Below, in pieces: positions 1 to 8,870 of a DNA stretch of 64,000 bases. The position numbers and the translations under genes are program-made. The notes beneath the pieces were generated by a model. It saw only the letters and a program-made list of their open reading frames with translations, was not told the origin of the DNA and made no database searches. Positions within the stretch are counted from its first letter, which is position 1, and every line of letters starts with the position of its first letter. The stretch comes from Streptomyces chartreusis (GTDB lineage Bacteria > Actinomycetota > Actinomycetes > Streptomycetales > Streptomycetaceae), in assembly GCF_008704715.1 (NCBI RefSeq), contig NZ_CP023689.1, forward strand, positions 5,332,001-5,396,000, in the 5' to 3' direction.

Positions 1-123
1 GGTCGCGGCGCCGCCCGTGGGCCAGCTGGGTCTGCCCCGCCTCGGCTGACGGCCGTTCGCAACAGGCCGTCGTTCCAACCTCATTCGCTGCACACCCTTC
101 CGCTCGATCCATACGGAGAAGAA

Positions 124-405
124 ATGCGCAAGCTCCACAAGGCCGTCCTGGTGGGCGCCGTCCTCGGCAGTGTCGGTTCCCTCGGCATGGGCACCGCCTT
201 CGCCCACGGTGAGGCCGGGGCCCACGACGTGGACATCACGCAGGGCATCGAGTGCCGTTCGCACGACATGAACATCGACGTCCTCGGCAGCGTCGGCGCC
301 CTCAACGGCGTGCTGGCCAACGCGCTCAACGGCGAGGGCTCCCCGGCCGCGCAGCCCAGCCACCTGGGTTCGGACATGGGCTGCAACAGCTCGGCGCTCA
401 AGTAA
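124..405 (+). CDS. Small secreted protein, function unknown
   Basis: 93 residues. The ATG follows a strong GGAGAAGAA ribosome site. The N-terminus is a classic signal peptide: basic MRKLHK, a Val/Leu/Gly-rich core, and a probable cleavage after AFA near residue 27. The mature part is about 65 residues with only two cysteines (IEC near residue 43 and MGC near residue 86), so a single disulphide is plausible. It contains a hydrophobic middle (VLGSVGALNGVLANAL). The size, export signal and paired cysteines recall short chaplins, but the chaplin consensus (GN.IGVP..VP.N.CGN) is absent. It lies upstream of the acyl cluster with a 132-bp gap, so it is probably a separate unit. Confidence 0.75.
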   Translation: MRKLHKAVLVGAVLGSVGSLGMGTAFAHGEAGAHDVDITQGIECRSHDMNIDVLGSVGALNGVLANALNGEGSPAAQPSHLGSDMGCNSSALK

Positions 406-537
406 CCGTACGAAGCGTCCGGTTCGACGCCCGCTCCGTCACGGGGCGGGCGTTGGACTTGCGGGCCGTGGACACGGCAGCGATCCGGCGCGGGCCGGGC
501 CGTGCCGTGCACGCCGAGTGAAAGGGCGACCTGTCGC

Positions 538-1785
538 ATGAGACTGTCCTGTGCCGACGAGATGCTGCTGCTCAACGGCTGTCCGGGAGTCATCGGCCTG
601 GCGACGGTCCTCACCGGCGAACGGCCCGATGTGCAGCGGGTGCGGGCCCGTGTCGTCGAGCGCTGGGCGGGCCTGGAGCGGATGAGCTGTGTGCTCGACA
701 GAGCGTGCGGACGACGAGGGTGCGCGCGGTGGGCCGTACCGGGGCCGTTCGATCCTGTCGCGCAGGTCGTCGAGGAACGGGCCACGCTGGACGAACTGTG
801 GGCCCGCAGTGTGGACCGGCCGCTCGCCGACGGGGTGCCGCCCTGGCGGCTGCATGTGATCCCGGACGCCGAGCGCGGCGGTGACTTCGCGCTGGCGCTG
901 GTGGCGCAGCACGCGCTGCTGGACGGGCGGTCGCTCGCGACGCTGATGCGTGCGCTGATGGACGACCCCGGGCCGGCGGGCCGGCGGGAGCGGCCGGTGC
1001 CGTTGCCGCGCAGCGGACTGCGCGCGGCCGGCCGGGAACTGAAGGCGATGTCGGCCCCCGGACAGGCCCTTCCGACATGGCCGCCGGAGCGGACGTACAC
1101 CTCGGTCGCGGTGCGTGAACTGCCCGCGCACATCGTCCGGTCCGCGCGCCGGCAGCCCGCCGACGGCCGCGGCGCGACGCTGAACGAGCTGCTGGTGGGC
1201 GCGGTGGCCGGGGCGCTGCGGGCGAGGTTCGGGCCGGTGCGGCGGTGGCAGGAGCGGGACGTGCCCGTGTACACGGCCGTACCGTGCGATCTGCGCGGCC
1301 GGGGGAATCCGGGTGAACTCGGCAACACCCTCACCGTGGTCCGGGTGCCGCTGCCCGTCGACCTCGACGGCTCCGTGGCCCGGCTGCGGGCGTGCCAGGA
1401 CGCGATGGCCGCCGTCCCCGACCGGGCCGCCGTACACGCCACCGTGCTGTTCCCGGCGGCGGAGGCGGCGCGGCGCACCGGGCCCTGGGTGACCAGGCTG
1501 CTGACCAGCCGGGGGCGCCACTCCTGTTTCGCGGCGACCGCGACCACGGCCATGAAGTGGCCCGGCGGGCCGGGCACCTTCCAGGGCCGCCGGCTCGTGC
1601 GCACGGTCGGGCTGCCGCCGCTGCAGTACCCCGGCACCGTCAGCTTCGCCCTGGCACAGGCAGGGGACGCGTTCACGCTCACCGCGGTGGGCAACGCGGG
1701 CCCGGACGACGCGATTCGGCTCGCCGACGCGGTCGTCACGGAGTTCGAGACATGGGCTCGGACGGCGACGCCGTCAGTGCTCTGA
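538..1785 (+). CDS. WS/DGAT-like (condensation-fold) acyltransferase A
   Basis: 415 residues from the ATG preceded by GAAAGGG. The HxxxDG acyl-transfer motif reads QHALLDG, with His125 and Asp129-Gly130; the first His of the usual HHxxxDG is Gln but the catalytic second His is kept. Further on, GATLNELLVGAVAGALR and the VP.DLR...LGN stretch match the wax-ester-synthase/DGAT and NRPS-condensation superfamily. It is paralogous to the protein at 3357-4640: both share the opening NG.PG.IG, ERW..LERMS, and the LPVDLD..VARLRACQD block. It is followed by an ACP gene 26 bp downstream and a ketosynthase, so a role in transferring an ACP- or CoA-bound acyl chain is inferred. The acceptor (alcohol, glycerol or amine) cannot be told from sequence. 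Confidence 0.75.
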   Translation: MRLSCADEMLLLNGCPGVIGLATVLTGERPDVQRVRARVVERWAGLERMSCVLDRACGRRGCARWAVPGPFDPVAQVVEERATLDELWARSVDRPLADGVPPWRLHVIPDAERGGDFALALVAQHALLDGRSLATLMRALMDDPGPAGRRERPVPLPRSGLRAAGRELKAMSAPGQALPTWPPERTYTSVAVRELPAHIVRSARRQPADGRGATLNELLVGAVAGALRARFGPVRRWQERDVPVYTAVPCDLRGRGNPGELGNTLTVVRVPLPVDLDGSVARLRACQDAMAAVPDRAAVHATVLFPAAEAARRTGPWVTRLLTSRGRHSCFAATATTAMKWPGGPGTFQGRRLVRTVGLPPLQYPGTVSFALAQAGDAFTLTAVGNAGPDDAIRLADAVVTEFETWARTATPSVL

Positions 1786-1811
1786 CGGCACCAGGAGAGG
1801 GAGGCAGTTGC

Positions 1812-2102
1812 ATGGAAGCCGAATGCCGGGACACGGGCGGCGTATGGGAAGCGCTGCGGCCGCTGTGCGCGCAGGTGATGTCGGTGCCGCAGGAGGCGGT
1901 CGTGCCGCAGGCCCGGCTGGTCGCCGACCTGGGAGCCGACAGCCTGGACATCACCGAACTGGAGGCGGCGTCCGAGGAGTTGTTCGGGGTGACCCTGCGC
2001 GGGACCGACAAGTCCGCGGTGGCGACCGTGGGTGATGTCGCCGAGCTCATCGTGCGGCTGCGCGCCGGTACGCCCGACGCCCACAGCACCCTGGCCCGAT
2101 GA
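1812..2102 (+). CDS. Acyl carrier protein
   Basis: 96 residues with the phosphopantetheine attachment signature LGADSLDITEL; Ser44 is the expected modified residue. The four-helix ACP pattern is complete (VVPQARLVADLGADSLDITELEAASEELFGV, read in parts). The start is an ATG after GGAGAGGGAGGCAG. The stop overlaps the next gene's start as ATGA, so ACP and ketosynthase are translationally coupled. It probably carries the acyl chain that the flanking ketosynthase and WS/DGAT-like proteins act on. No phosphopantetheinyl transferase gene is present in the window. Confidence 0.88.
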   Translation: MEAECRDTGGVWEALRPLCAQVMSVPQEAVVPQARLVADLGADSLDITELEAASEELFGVTLRGTDKSAVATVGDVAELIVRLRAGTPDAHSTLAR

Positions 2103-3307
2103 CCGGCCCGAACGCCGTCGCCGTCACGGGCCTGGGCGTCCGCTGCGGCGCCGGGGCGACGCCCGAGGAGCTGTGGGAGAGCCTCGTGCGGTGTCGTTCG
2201 GCGAGCACGCTGCACGCCTTCGACGACGAGGGCACCGTCGTACACCCCGCGTGTCCCATGCCCCGCTTCGACCCCGCCGGGTATCTGACGGTCAAGGAGA
2301 TGCGGCGGGCCGACCGGTCGGTGCAGCTGGCGCTGTGCGCGGCCGCGGACGCCGTGGAGGACGCCGGGGGGCTCCATGTCCCCTCCCGCAGGCGGGCGGT
2401 GGTCACCGGCACCGGCTACGGCGGGGTGATCAGCCAGGAGAGCGGCATCGGGCATCCCGACGTGCTGTACGCGCCGCGGCTGATGCACAACGCGGGGGCG
2501 TACTGGATCAGCGACCGGTTCGGTGTGACCGGGCCGAGTCTGACGATCTCCACCGCCTGCGCCTCCGGGACGCACGCGGTGGGCGAGGCGATGCAGATGA
2601 TCCGGGCCGGTTCCGCCGACGTGGTGGTGGCCGGCGGGCACGACAGTCCGCTGACGGCCACGACCGCGCTCGCCTTCGGGCGGGCCGGGGCGATGGTCAC
2701 CGAGTGCGAGGACCCGGCAGCCGCGTCACGGCCGTTCGACGCCGGGCGGCAGGGGTTCGTCCTCGCCGAAGGAGCCGCGTTCCTGGTGCTGGAGCGGCTG
2801 GACCTGGCCCGCGCGCGGGGCGCCCGTATCCACGCCACGCTCACCGGGTACGGACGCACCTCCGACGCCCACCACCTCACCGCGCCGCATCCCGACGGGC
2901 TGGGTGCCGTCGCGTGCATGGAGCTGGCGCTCGCCGACGCCGGGACCACGGCCGACGCGGTCACGCACGTCAACGCGCACGGCACCGGCACCGAGTTGAA
3001 CGACCTCGCCGAGGCGCGGGCCATCGCGACCGTGTTCGGGTCGCGCAAGGTGCCCGTGACCGCGCCGAAGGCCGTGACCGGGCACGGGCTGGGGCTGGCC
3101 GGAGCGCTGGAGGCGGTGATCACGGTCATGTCGGTGCGGGAGGGGCTCGCGCCGCCGACCGCGCACCTCACGCGCCTCGACCCCCGGTGCGAGCTGGACC
3201 TGGTCACCGGTGAGCCGCGCAAGATCCCCGACGGGCCGGTGATCAGCAACAGCTTCGCCTTCGGGGGCCACAACGCCTGTGTCGTCCTCGACTCGCCCCA
3301 CGTCTGA
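2099..3307 (+). CDS. Beta-ketoacyl-ACP synthase (KAS II/FabF-like)
   Basis: 402 residues with an intact decarboxylating-condensing triad: Cys154 in TACASGTHA, His294 in NAHGTGTELND, and His329 in GHGLGLAGA. The C-terminal FAFGGHNACVVL motif is also present. The length is that of a stand-alone FabF (about 410). It overlaps the ACP gene by four bases. Because a single ketosynthase sits with a dedicated ACP and no reductase or dehydratase, it may perform one or few elongation steps, or may be an ester-forming KS variant. Assignment to the KS family is firm; the product is unknown. Confidence 0.88.
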   Translation: MTGPNAVAVTGLGVRCGAGATPEELWESLVRCRSASTLHAFDDEGTVVHPACPMPRFDPAGYLTVKEMRRADRSVQLALCAAADAVEDAGGLHVPSRRRAVVTGTGYGGVISQESGIGHPDVLYAPRLMHNAGAYWISDRFGVTGPSLTISTACASGTHAVGEAMQMIRAGSADVVVAGGHDSPLTATTALAFGRAGAMVTECEDPAAASRPFDAGRQGFVLAEGAAFLVLERLDLARARGARIHATLTGYGRTSDAHHLTAPHPDGLGAVACMELALADAGTTADAVTHVNAHGTGTELNDLAEARAIATVFGSRKVPVTAPKAVTGHGLGLAGALEAVITVMSVREGLAPPTAHLTRLDPRCELDLVTGEPRKIPDGPVISNSFAFGGHNACVVLDSPHV

Positions 3308-3356
3308 GCGGCGAGGGCGGGACCAAGGGCGAATCGGGAACGGGAGGCTGTGGAAG

Positions 3357-4640
3357 ATGAGGCTGACGGCCATCGAGGAAGGCCATCTGCGCAACGGGAT
3401 GCCGGGGACCATCGGCATCGCCGCGGTGTTTCCCGGAGAACCGTTCGATCCGGCGCGGGTGCGGACCAGGGTCCAGGAACGATGGGGCGCCCTGGAGCGG
3501 ATGAGTCTGGTCCCGGTGCCTCCCGCCGGGCCGTCGGCTGTGTACGGCCACCGGTGGTCGTCCGCCCGGCCGTTCGATCCCGCCGATCACGTCGCCGTCA
3601 GCGACCAGGACGTGGACTCCCTCTTCGCCGACGGTGTCGCGCGCACGCTGCCGGCCGGGCGGCCGCCGTGGAAGCTGCTGGTGACACGGCACCCGACCGC
3701 GGCGGGCGAGCAGGCCGTGGTGCTGTTCGCCCATCACGCGCTGCTCGACGGCAGGTCGCTGGAGACCCTCTTCCGGCTGCTGATGGACGACGCCGCGCCG
3801 CCGAGGCCGCCGGCACCGGTCGAGGGGACGCGGCAGCGGCCGTCGGTGGGGCTCGCCACCGTCGGCAGGGAGCTGCGGCGCATCGGGGTTCCCGGCCAGC
3901 CCGTCCCGCCGTCGTCCGGCGGGGGACCCGGGCCGTCGGTGGCCGTCGTGCGGATCGACCCGCAGGTGATGCGCGCTGCCCGGCGTCAGCCGGCCGGTGG
4001 ACGCGGGGCGACGCTGAACGAACTTCTGCTGAGCACGTACGCCGGAGCCCTGCGTGCCTGCCACGGGCCCCTGCGGTCCTGGCCGAAGGGACCGACGCCG
4101 CTGTACGCCACGGTGCCGGTCGACCTGCGGACCCGGTACGACGCACAGCGGCTCGGGAACGGCGTCACCGCGCTGCGTATCGCGCTGCCCGTCGACCTCG
4201 ACTCGCCGGTGGCCCGGCTGCGGGCCTGCCAGGACCAGGTCGCCGAGTTCGAGCACCGCCGCGAGGCGCATCGCGCGATCCTGCCCGCGCTCCAGGGCGC
4301 CGCGCGTACCGTGCCGTGGCTGGCTGGGGTGATGGCCAGGCGTCTGGCGCGTCCCGAACTGACCACGAGCCTGTGCACCGCCTTCAAGTGGCGTGACAAC
4401 CCCAGCCACTTGGACGGGCGGCCTCTCGCGCGTGTCGTCCCGCTGCCGCAGTTGTCGCCGCCGGGTACGGCGAACCTCTGCCTCGTGCACACCGCCGACG
4501 CCTACACCCTCACCGTCGTCAGCCATCTGCGCACGGGTGACGCCGAGCTGATCGGGGCCGCGGTGGTCCGGGAGCTGGAGGCGGTCGCGGAGGGCGGGGC
4601 GCCTGCCGCACGGGCGGTCGAGGGCCTTCGTATGTCGTGA
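3357..4640 (+). CDS. WS/DGAT-like (condensation-fold) acyltransferase B
   Basis: 427 residues from the ATG after GGGAGGCTGTGGAAG, 49 bp past the ketosynthase stop. A full HHALLDG motif (His126-Gly132) gives a complete HHxxxDG catalytic signature. GATLNELLLSTYAGALRA, VPVDLRTR and LGNGVTALRIALPVDLD match the superfamily and the upstream paralogue. The two copies on either side of the ACP-KS pair suggest duplication and then specialisation, since copy A has lost the first motif His. The reaction is inferred to be acyl transfer from ACP or CoA to a small nucleophile. There is no membrane segment or signal peptide. Confidence 0.77.
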   Translation: MRLTAIEEGHLRNGMPGTIGIAAVFPGEPFDPARVRTRVQERWGALERMSLVPVPPAGPSAVYGHRWSSARPFDPADHVAVSDQDVDSLFADGVARTLPAGRPPWKLLVTRHPTAAGEQAVVLFAHHALLDGRSLETLFRLLMDDAAPPRPPAPVEGTRQRPSVGLATVGRELRRIGVPGQPVPPSSGGGPGPSVAVVRIDPQVMRAARRQPAGGRGATLNELLLSTYAGALRACHGPLRSWPKGPTPLYATVPVDLRTRYDAQRLGNGVTALRIALPVDLDSPVARLRACQDQVAEFEHRREAHRAILPALQGAARTVPWLAGVMARRLARPELTTSLCTAFKWRDNPSHLDGRPLARVVPLPQLSPPGTANLCLVHTADAYTLTVVSHLRTGDAELIGAAVVRELEAVAEGGAPAARAVEGLRMS

Positions 4641-4708
4641 GTCCCCTGTCGTGAGTCCCCTGTCCTGCGGCCCCTGTCCTCAGTCCCTTGTCCTGAGTCT
4701 CGTGTCCC
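4637..4708. repeat. Imperfect short tandem repeat between convergent genes
   Basis: Five degenerate copies of a 10-14 bp unit around GAGTCCCCTGTC lie directly after the stop of the upstream gene. The convergent DUF4037 gene ends at 4711. No hairpin typical of a terminator is obvious here. It may be a slippage-prone spacer. Confidence 0.6.
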
Positions 4709-4710
4709 GG

Positions 4711-5850
4711 TCACGGCTTTCGGGCGTCGTGGCTCAGGGTGCGGGCCAGCCGGGGGCGGGTCAGGGCGTCGGTGCTGTCGACGAACTGGTCCACCGTGCC
4801 GACGGGCGGCATGTCCTTCAGCACCGGGTCGCCTATGCGGGCGAGCAGGGCGGTCGTGAAGCGGTCGGCGCGCAGGACCTCGAAGGGGCGGGAGTGGTAC
4901 GGGCGGGTGCTGGGGGAGACGCGGTCGGTCAGGTGCAGGTCGTTGTGCTGGTGGGCGACGATCTCGTAGGCGTGAGCGAGATGGCGTTCCCGGGTGTGCC
5001 AGTCCGTCGCGGCGAGCGCGGCCGTCAGGACGGGGGACAGCCGGGGCCCGGCGGCGGTGCGGGCGAAGGCGCTTCCGAGCCATTTGCCGTACGGCGGATA
5101 GCGGCGGTCCATCAGCAGGCACAGCCGCATCAGGTCGCGGGCCAGGCGGGCGGCGGTGACGGCGGAGCCCAGTTCGTCGCCGACCTCGCCTGCGCGGCCC
5201 ACGAACGCCTCCTCCTGCGCGATGCGCTGCCACTGGCAGGCCAGGACGTACAGCCAGACGTCATGGGGGTACCAGCGCAACGCGCGGCGTAACGGGGTGA
5301 GGGTGTGCAGCCCGTCGTGGAACACGGCGCCCGCGGTGACCTCGGCGAGCAGCTGGGTGGGGGTGGCCAGCCAGTCGGCCGTCGTGAGGCCCTGGGCCGG
5401 GTCGAAGCCGAGGGTGTCGTTGAACCAGATGGCGGCGCCGGTGACTTCGACGCGGTGGTGGACGGGGCCTTCGGTGGCGCGCATGACGCGGATGTCCCGG
5501 TCGGCCGCCCCGGTGAGCGCGAAGTTCGTGGGGTGGCCGAGGAACGTCTTCGGGAGGTGCTCGGCCAGCACGTGTCTGATCCGGGCGGCGTGCCGGGGCA
5601 CGTCGTGGCGGTGCAGGAACACCTGGAGGCGTGGGCCCCATTCATGGTCGGCCGAGCGCGGCGTGTCGTGGCCGAGCACCTCGGAACCGCTGCCGATACG
5701 GGCGGCCGAGTGGGGGACGCCGGGAGCGGCCTCCTCCAGCAGCGGCCGCACCGCGTCGGTGTAGAAGCGGCGGGAGAGTTCGAGACCGGGGACGAACTCG
5801 GCCTCGGACGTGGGGGAGTTGGAGGGGCGGCGCATATTCGTGGGGCTCAT
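4711..5850 (-). CDS. DUF4037 family (nucleotidyltransferase-like) protein
   Basis: 379 residues. The N-terminal third has a nucleotidyltransferase-like pattern, ARIGSGSEVLGHDTPRSADHEWGPRLQVFL near residues 50-80, with GSGSEVLG as the GS-type loop and acidic residues in SADHEWGP. The C-terminal part is helical and carries the conserved W..R...LAHAYE..A..HN.L motif of DUF4037. A second in-frame ATG lies five codons in. It is cytosolic, monocistronic and convergent with the acyl cluster. Substrate unknown. Confidence 0.75.
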   Translation of the reverse strand: MSPTNMRRPSNSPTSEAEFVPGLELSRRFYTDAVRPLLEEAAPGVPHSAARIGSGSEVLGHDTPRSADHEWGPRLQVFLHRHDVPRHAARIRHVLAEHLPKTFLGHPTNFALTGAADRDIRVMRATEGPVHHRVEVTGAAIWFNDTLGFDPAQGLTTADWLATPTQLLAEVTAGAVFHDGLHTLTPLRRALRWYPHDVWLYVLACQWQRIAQEEAFVGRAGEVGDELGSAVTAARLARDLMRLCLLMDRRYPPYGKWLGSAFARTAAGPRLSPVLTAALAATDWHTRERHLAHAYEIVAHQHNDLHLTDRVSPSTRPYHSRPFEVLRADRFTTALLARIGDPVLKDMPPVGTVDQFVDSTDALTRPRLARTLSHDARKP

Positions 5851-5895
5851 GCCAGGGAGCCGTGCCCAATCGGTGGGCGGTCATGCGCACAACGT

Positions 5896-6390
5896 TCACA
5901 CCGACGTGGGCCGGGGGTCGGAGCCGAGCTTCGTCAGGGACTCGTCCGTCAGGCGGTATACCGTCCACTCGTTCTGGGGGCGGGCGCCGAGGGAGTCGTA
6001 GAAGGCGATGGACGGGGTGTTCCAGTTCAGGACGGACCACTCCAGGCGCTGGTAGCCGCGTTCCACGCAGATGCGGGCCAGTTCGGTGAGGAGGGCCTTG
6101 CCGTGGCCGGCGCCGCGGGCGGTGGGGCGGACGTAGAGGTCCTCCAGGTAGATGCCGTGGACCCCGCGCCAGGTGGAGAAGTTCAGGAACCAGACGGCGC
6201 AGCCGACGGTCTCGCCGGTCGCGTCGTCGGCGGCGATGTGGGCGTAGGCGGCGGGGCGGTCGCCGAAGAGGGCCTCATGGAGCTGCTCCTCGGTGGCCTT
6301 GGCCTCCTCCAGTGCCTTCTCGTACTCCGCGAGTTCCCGGATCAGGGCGTGCAGGGCGGGGATGTCGGCGGGTGTGGCGGGTCGGATCAT
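5896..6390 (-). CDS. GNAT N-acetyltransferase (diamine acetyltransferase-like)
   Basis: 164 residues, complete GNAT fold. Motif A reads LEDLYVRPTARGAGHGKALL, with the R/Q-x-x-G-x-G/A acetyl-CoA loop as RGAGHG. The late SIAFYDSLGARPQNEW strand-helix is typical of the spermidine/diamine acetyltransferase subgroup, as is the early ELAEYEKALEEAKATEE helix. It probably acetylates a polyamine or small amine. The next gene on the same strand begins 35 bp upstream (6426) and could be co-transcribed. Confidence 0.82.
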   Translation of the reverse strand: MIRPATPADIPALHALIRELAEYEKALEEAKATEEQLHEALFGDRPAAYAHIAADDATGETVGCAVWFLNFSTWRGVHGIYLEDLYVRPTARGAGHGKALLTELARICVERGYQRLEWSVLNWNTPSIAFYDSLGARPQNEWTVYRLTDESLTKLGSDPRPTSV

Positions 6391-6425
6391 GAACCGAGGC
6401 TATGGCCTCGCCGGCGGATCGCGGC

Positions 6426-7313
6426 CTAGCAGGGGTGCTTCCGCAGGCGGCGGGCGATTTCCAGGTGTGCGTCGAGCGGGGCCTCGCCCTCCTCGATCTG
6501 CCACAGGGAGTTCTGGAGCACGCGGCCCAGTGTCCAGGCGCGGGCCCGGGCCCGGTCCAGGCCGAGGACCTCCGTCATGGCGTCGAAGCGCCAGAGGACC
6601 TCGTCGGCGTCGAAGCGGTTCCACAGGGCCGGGAAGAGGTCGAAACCGGGGTCGCCCGCCAGGGGCTTGGGGTCGATGGCGAGCCAGGGGGCGCGGTCGG
6701 CGGCGAGGACGTTCTCGAAGTGCAGGTCCCAGTGCAGGAGCCGGTCGCCGGGAGCGTCCGCGACCTCGCGCAGCGCCGCCGTGCAGTCGGCGAGGACGCG
6801 GCGGGTAGCGGGGTCGGGGGTCTCCTCCAGGGCCGCGGGTGTGCGGTCCAGCATGGAATCCGCGAGGTCGCCCAGGCGGCGCAGGTCCGGCGGGGCCTCG
6901 GTGGTGGTGAGGCGGGCCAGCAGGCGGGCGACGACCAGGGTGGCCTCCCGGGAGTCCGGGAGGTCGTCCAGGAGGCGGTCCGCGTCCAGGCGTTCCAGGA
7001 GCAGGGTGCCGGTGGCGTCGTCGGAATCCAGGAGCCGGACCGCTCCGTCGCCGTGCCACGCCCGCAGCGCGACCGGCTCGCCGACGGTCTCCTCGTCGAC
7101 GTCCTGGAGCTTGAGCACGGCCGGTGTCCCGTCGGCCCGCAGCACCGGCACGACCAGCGCGCAGCGGCCGTACATCGTCGGCCCGTCCGGGCGCAGCTCC
7201 CAGTGCTCCAGGAAGCGCGTGGCGCGTGCCGCGAGTGAGGCGACGTAGGCGCGGCCCGCCTCTCCGTCGTAGCGCACGTGCTGGGCGATGAGCTCGTCCG
7301 GAATGTCGATCAC
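6426..7313 (-). CDS. Aminoglycoside/hydroxyurea phosphotransferase family kinase
   Basis: 295 residues with the APH(6)/streptomycin 6-kinase architecture. The catalytic loop is HWDLHFENVL (usual H.D....N), the metal-binding segment is AIDPKPLAGDPGFDL, and an N-lobe strand carries PAVLKLQ with its Lys. Family members phosphorylate streptomycin-type aminoglycosides or hydroxyurea, but many Streptomyces copies have no proven resistance role. Start is the ATG at 7313, 54 bp from a divergent oxidoreductase start. Confidence 0.8.
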   Translation of the reverse strand: MIDIPDELIAQHVRYDGEAGRAYVASLAARATRFLEHWELRPDGPTMYGRCALVVPVLRADGTPAVLKLQDVDEETVGEPVALRAWHGDGAVRLLDSDDATGTLLLERLDADRLLDDLPDSREATLVVARLLARLTTTEAPPDLRRLGDLADSMLDRTPAALEETPDPATRRVLADCTAALREVADAPGDRLLHWDLHFENVLAADRAPWLAIDPKPLAGDPGFDLFPALWNRFDADEVLWRFDAMTEVLGLDRARARAWTLGRVLQNSLWQIEEGEAPLDAHLEIARRLRKHPC

Positions 7314-7367
7314 TTTGCGACCCTACTGGGGTGCCGGAATCGGCTCACGCGAATTAACGTCCTCGCC

Positions 7368-8774
7368 ATGAGCAGCTCGGTCAGTGACGCCGTGAACGGC
7401 GGGATCTCCTTCTGGTACGCCGACGACGGCCTCCCTGCGGCGCGCGAGCCGCTCGGCGGGGACGCCTCCGCGGACGTGGTGATCGTGGGCGGTGGGTACA
7501 CGGGACTGTGGACGGCCTACTACCTGAAGCAGGCGGTTCCCTTCCTCCGGATCACCGTCCTTGAACAGAAGTTCTGCGGGTACGGGGCCTCGGGGCGCAA
7601 CGGCGGCTGGCTGTACAACGGCATCGCGGGGCGCGACCGGTACGCCAAGCTGCACGGCCACGAGGCGGCCGTACGCCTCCAGCGGGCCATGAACGACACC
7701 GTGGACGAGGTGATCCGGGTCGCGGAGGCGGAGGGTTTCGACGCCGGGATCCACAAGGGCGGCGTGCTCGAAGTCGCCCGTACGCCCTCGCAGTTGACGC
7801 GGCTGAAGGAGTTCCACGCGCAGGAGCTGGCATTCGGCGAGAAGGACCGTGAGCTGTACGACGCCCGGCGGACCGCCGAGCGGATCAAGGTGGCCGACGC
7901 GGTCGGCTCGACGTGGACACCGCACGGGGCACGGGTGCACCCGGTGAAGCTGGTGAAGGGGCTCGCGGCGGCCGTCGAGGCGCTCGGCGTGACCATCCAC
8001 GAGCTGACGCCGGTCACCGAGATCCGGCCCAAGCACGCCGTCACCCCGTACGGCACCGTCCGCGCGCCCTATGTCCTGCGCTGCACCGAGGGGTTCACGG
8101 CGAACCTCAAGGGCCAGCACCGGACCTGGCTGCCGATGAACTCCTCGATGATCGCCACCGAGCCGCTGACCGACGAGCAGTGGGAGTCGGTGGGCTGGGA
8201 CGGGCGCGAGACGCTCGGCGACATGGCGCACGCCTACATGTACGCCCAGCGCACGGCCGACGGGCGGATCGCGCTGGGCGGGCGCGGGGTGCCGTACCGC
8301 TTCGGGTCGCGGACGGACAACGACGGGCGCACGCAGCCCGAGACCGTCGAGGCGCTGCGGGAGATCCTGGTCGGCTTCTTCCCGTCGCTGGCCGGGGTGC
8401 GGGTCGAGCACGCGTGGTCGGGGGTGCTGGGCGTGCCGCGCGACTGGTGCGCGACCGTCACGCTGGACCGGACGAGCGGGCTCGGCTGGGCGGGCGGTTA
8501 CGTCGGCTCCGGCGTCGCCACCGCGAACCTCGCGGCGCGGACCCTGCGGGACCTGGTGCAGATCGACTCCGGGCAGGGCGTGCGCACCGAGCTGACGGAT
8601 CTGCCGTGGGTCGGGCACAAGGTGCGCAAGTGGGAGCCGGAGCCGCTGCGCTGGCTGGGCGTGCACGGGCTGTACGCCGCGTACCGGGCGGCGGACCGGC
8701 GGGAGTCCAGCACACCGAGCGCCGAGTCGTCCCGGGCGGCACGGGTGGCGGACCGCATCGCGGGGCGGCACTGA
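7368..8774 (+). CDS. FAD-dependent amine oxidoreductase (DAO/PuuB-like)
   Basis: 468 residues from ATG 7368. The N-terminal dinucleotide-binding motif VVIVGGGYTGLWTAYYL and the second FAD signature YGASGRNGGW are those of the glycine/D-amino acid oxidase family. The closest recognisable subgroup is gamma-glutamylputrescine oxidase. The C-terminus carries the conserved GYVGSGVATANLAARTL flavin loop. With a diamine acetyltransferase-like gene nearby, polyamine turnover is a reasonable guess, but the substrate is unproven. It runs towards the MFS gene and ends 96 bp from it. Confidence 0.8.
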   Translation: MSSSVSDAVNGGISFWYADDGLPAAREPLGGDASADVVIVGGGYTGLWTAYYLKQAVPFLRITVLEQKFCGYGASGRNGGWLYNGIAGRDRYAKLHGHEAAVRLQRAMNDTVDEVIRVAEAEGFDAGIHKGGVLEVARTPSQLTRLKEFHAQELAFGEKDRELYDARRTAERIKVADAVGSTWTPHGARVHPVKLVKGLAAAVEALGVTIHELTPVTEIRPKHAVTPYGTVRAPYVLRCTEGFTANLKGQHRTWLPMNSSMIATEPLTDEQWESVGWDGRETLGDMAHAYMYAQRTADGRIALGGRGVPYRFGSRTDNDGRTQPETVEALREILVGFFPSLAGVRVEHAWSGVLGVPRDWCATVTLDRTSGLGWAGGYVGSGVATANLAARTLRDLVQIDSGQGVRTELTDLPWVGHKVRKWEPEPLRWLGVHGLYAAYRAADRRESSTPSAESSRAARVADRIAGRH

Positions 8775-8817
8775 CGGCGCGGGGACGACGGCGCAGGGGC
8801 GAGGGCGTAGGGATGAC

Positions 8818-8857
8818 GGGGGAGGGGCTCCGCGGTCCGAAGGGGCTCCTCCCCCCG
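8818..8857. terminator. Candidate bidirectional hairpin terminator
   Basis: GGGGGAG near 8818 can pair with CTCCCCC near 8849-8855 across a G/C-rich loop, between the convergent oxidoreductase and MFS genes. There is no U-tract, as is usual in Streptomyces. Confidence 0.4.
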
Positions 8858-8870
8858 CCTGTGGGGGCGG

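Noticed and set aside
2..49. A 16-codon open stretch ending in TGA at the left edge that could be the end of an upstream gene
   Set aside because: It is too short to identify and no frame is clearly favoured.
124..405. Chaplin or rodlin gene
   Set aside because: The conserved chaplin consensus and the rodlin repeats are both missing.
6426..7313. Calling the APH-type kinase a streptomycin-resistance gene
   Set aside because: Family motifs fit, but there are no antibiotic biosynthesis genes nearby and many family members have no resistance activity.
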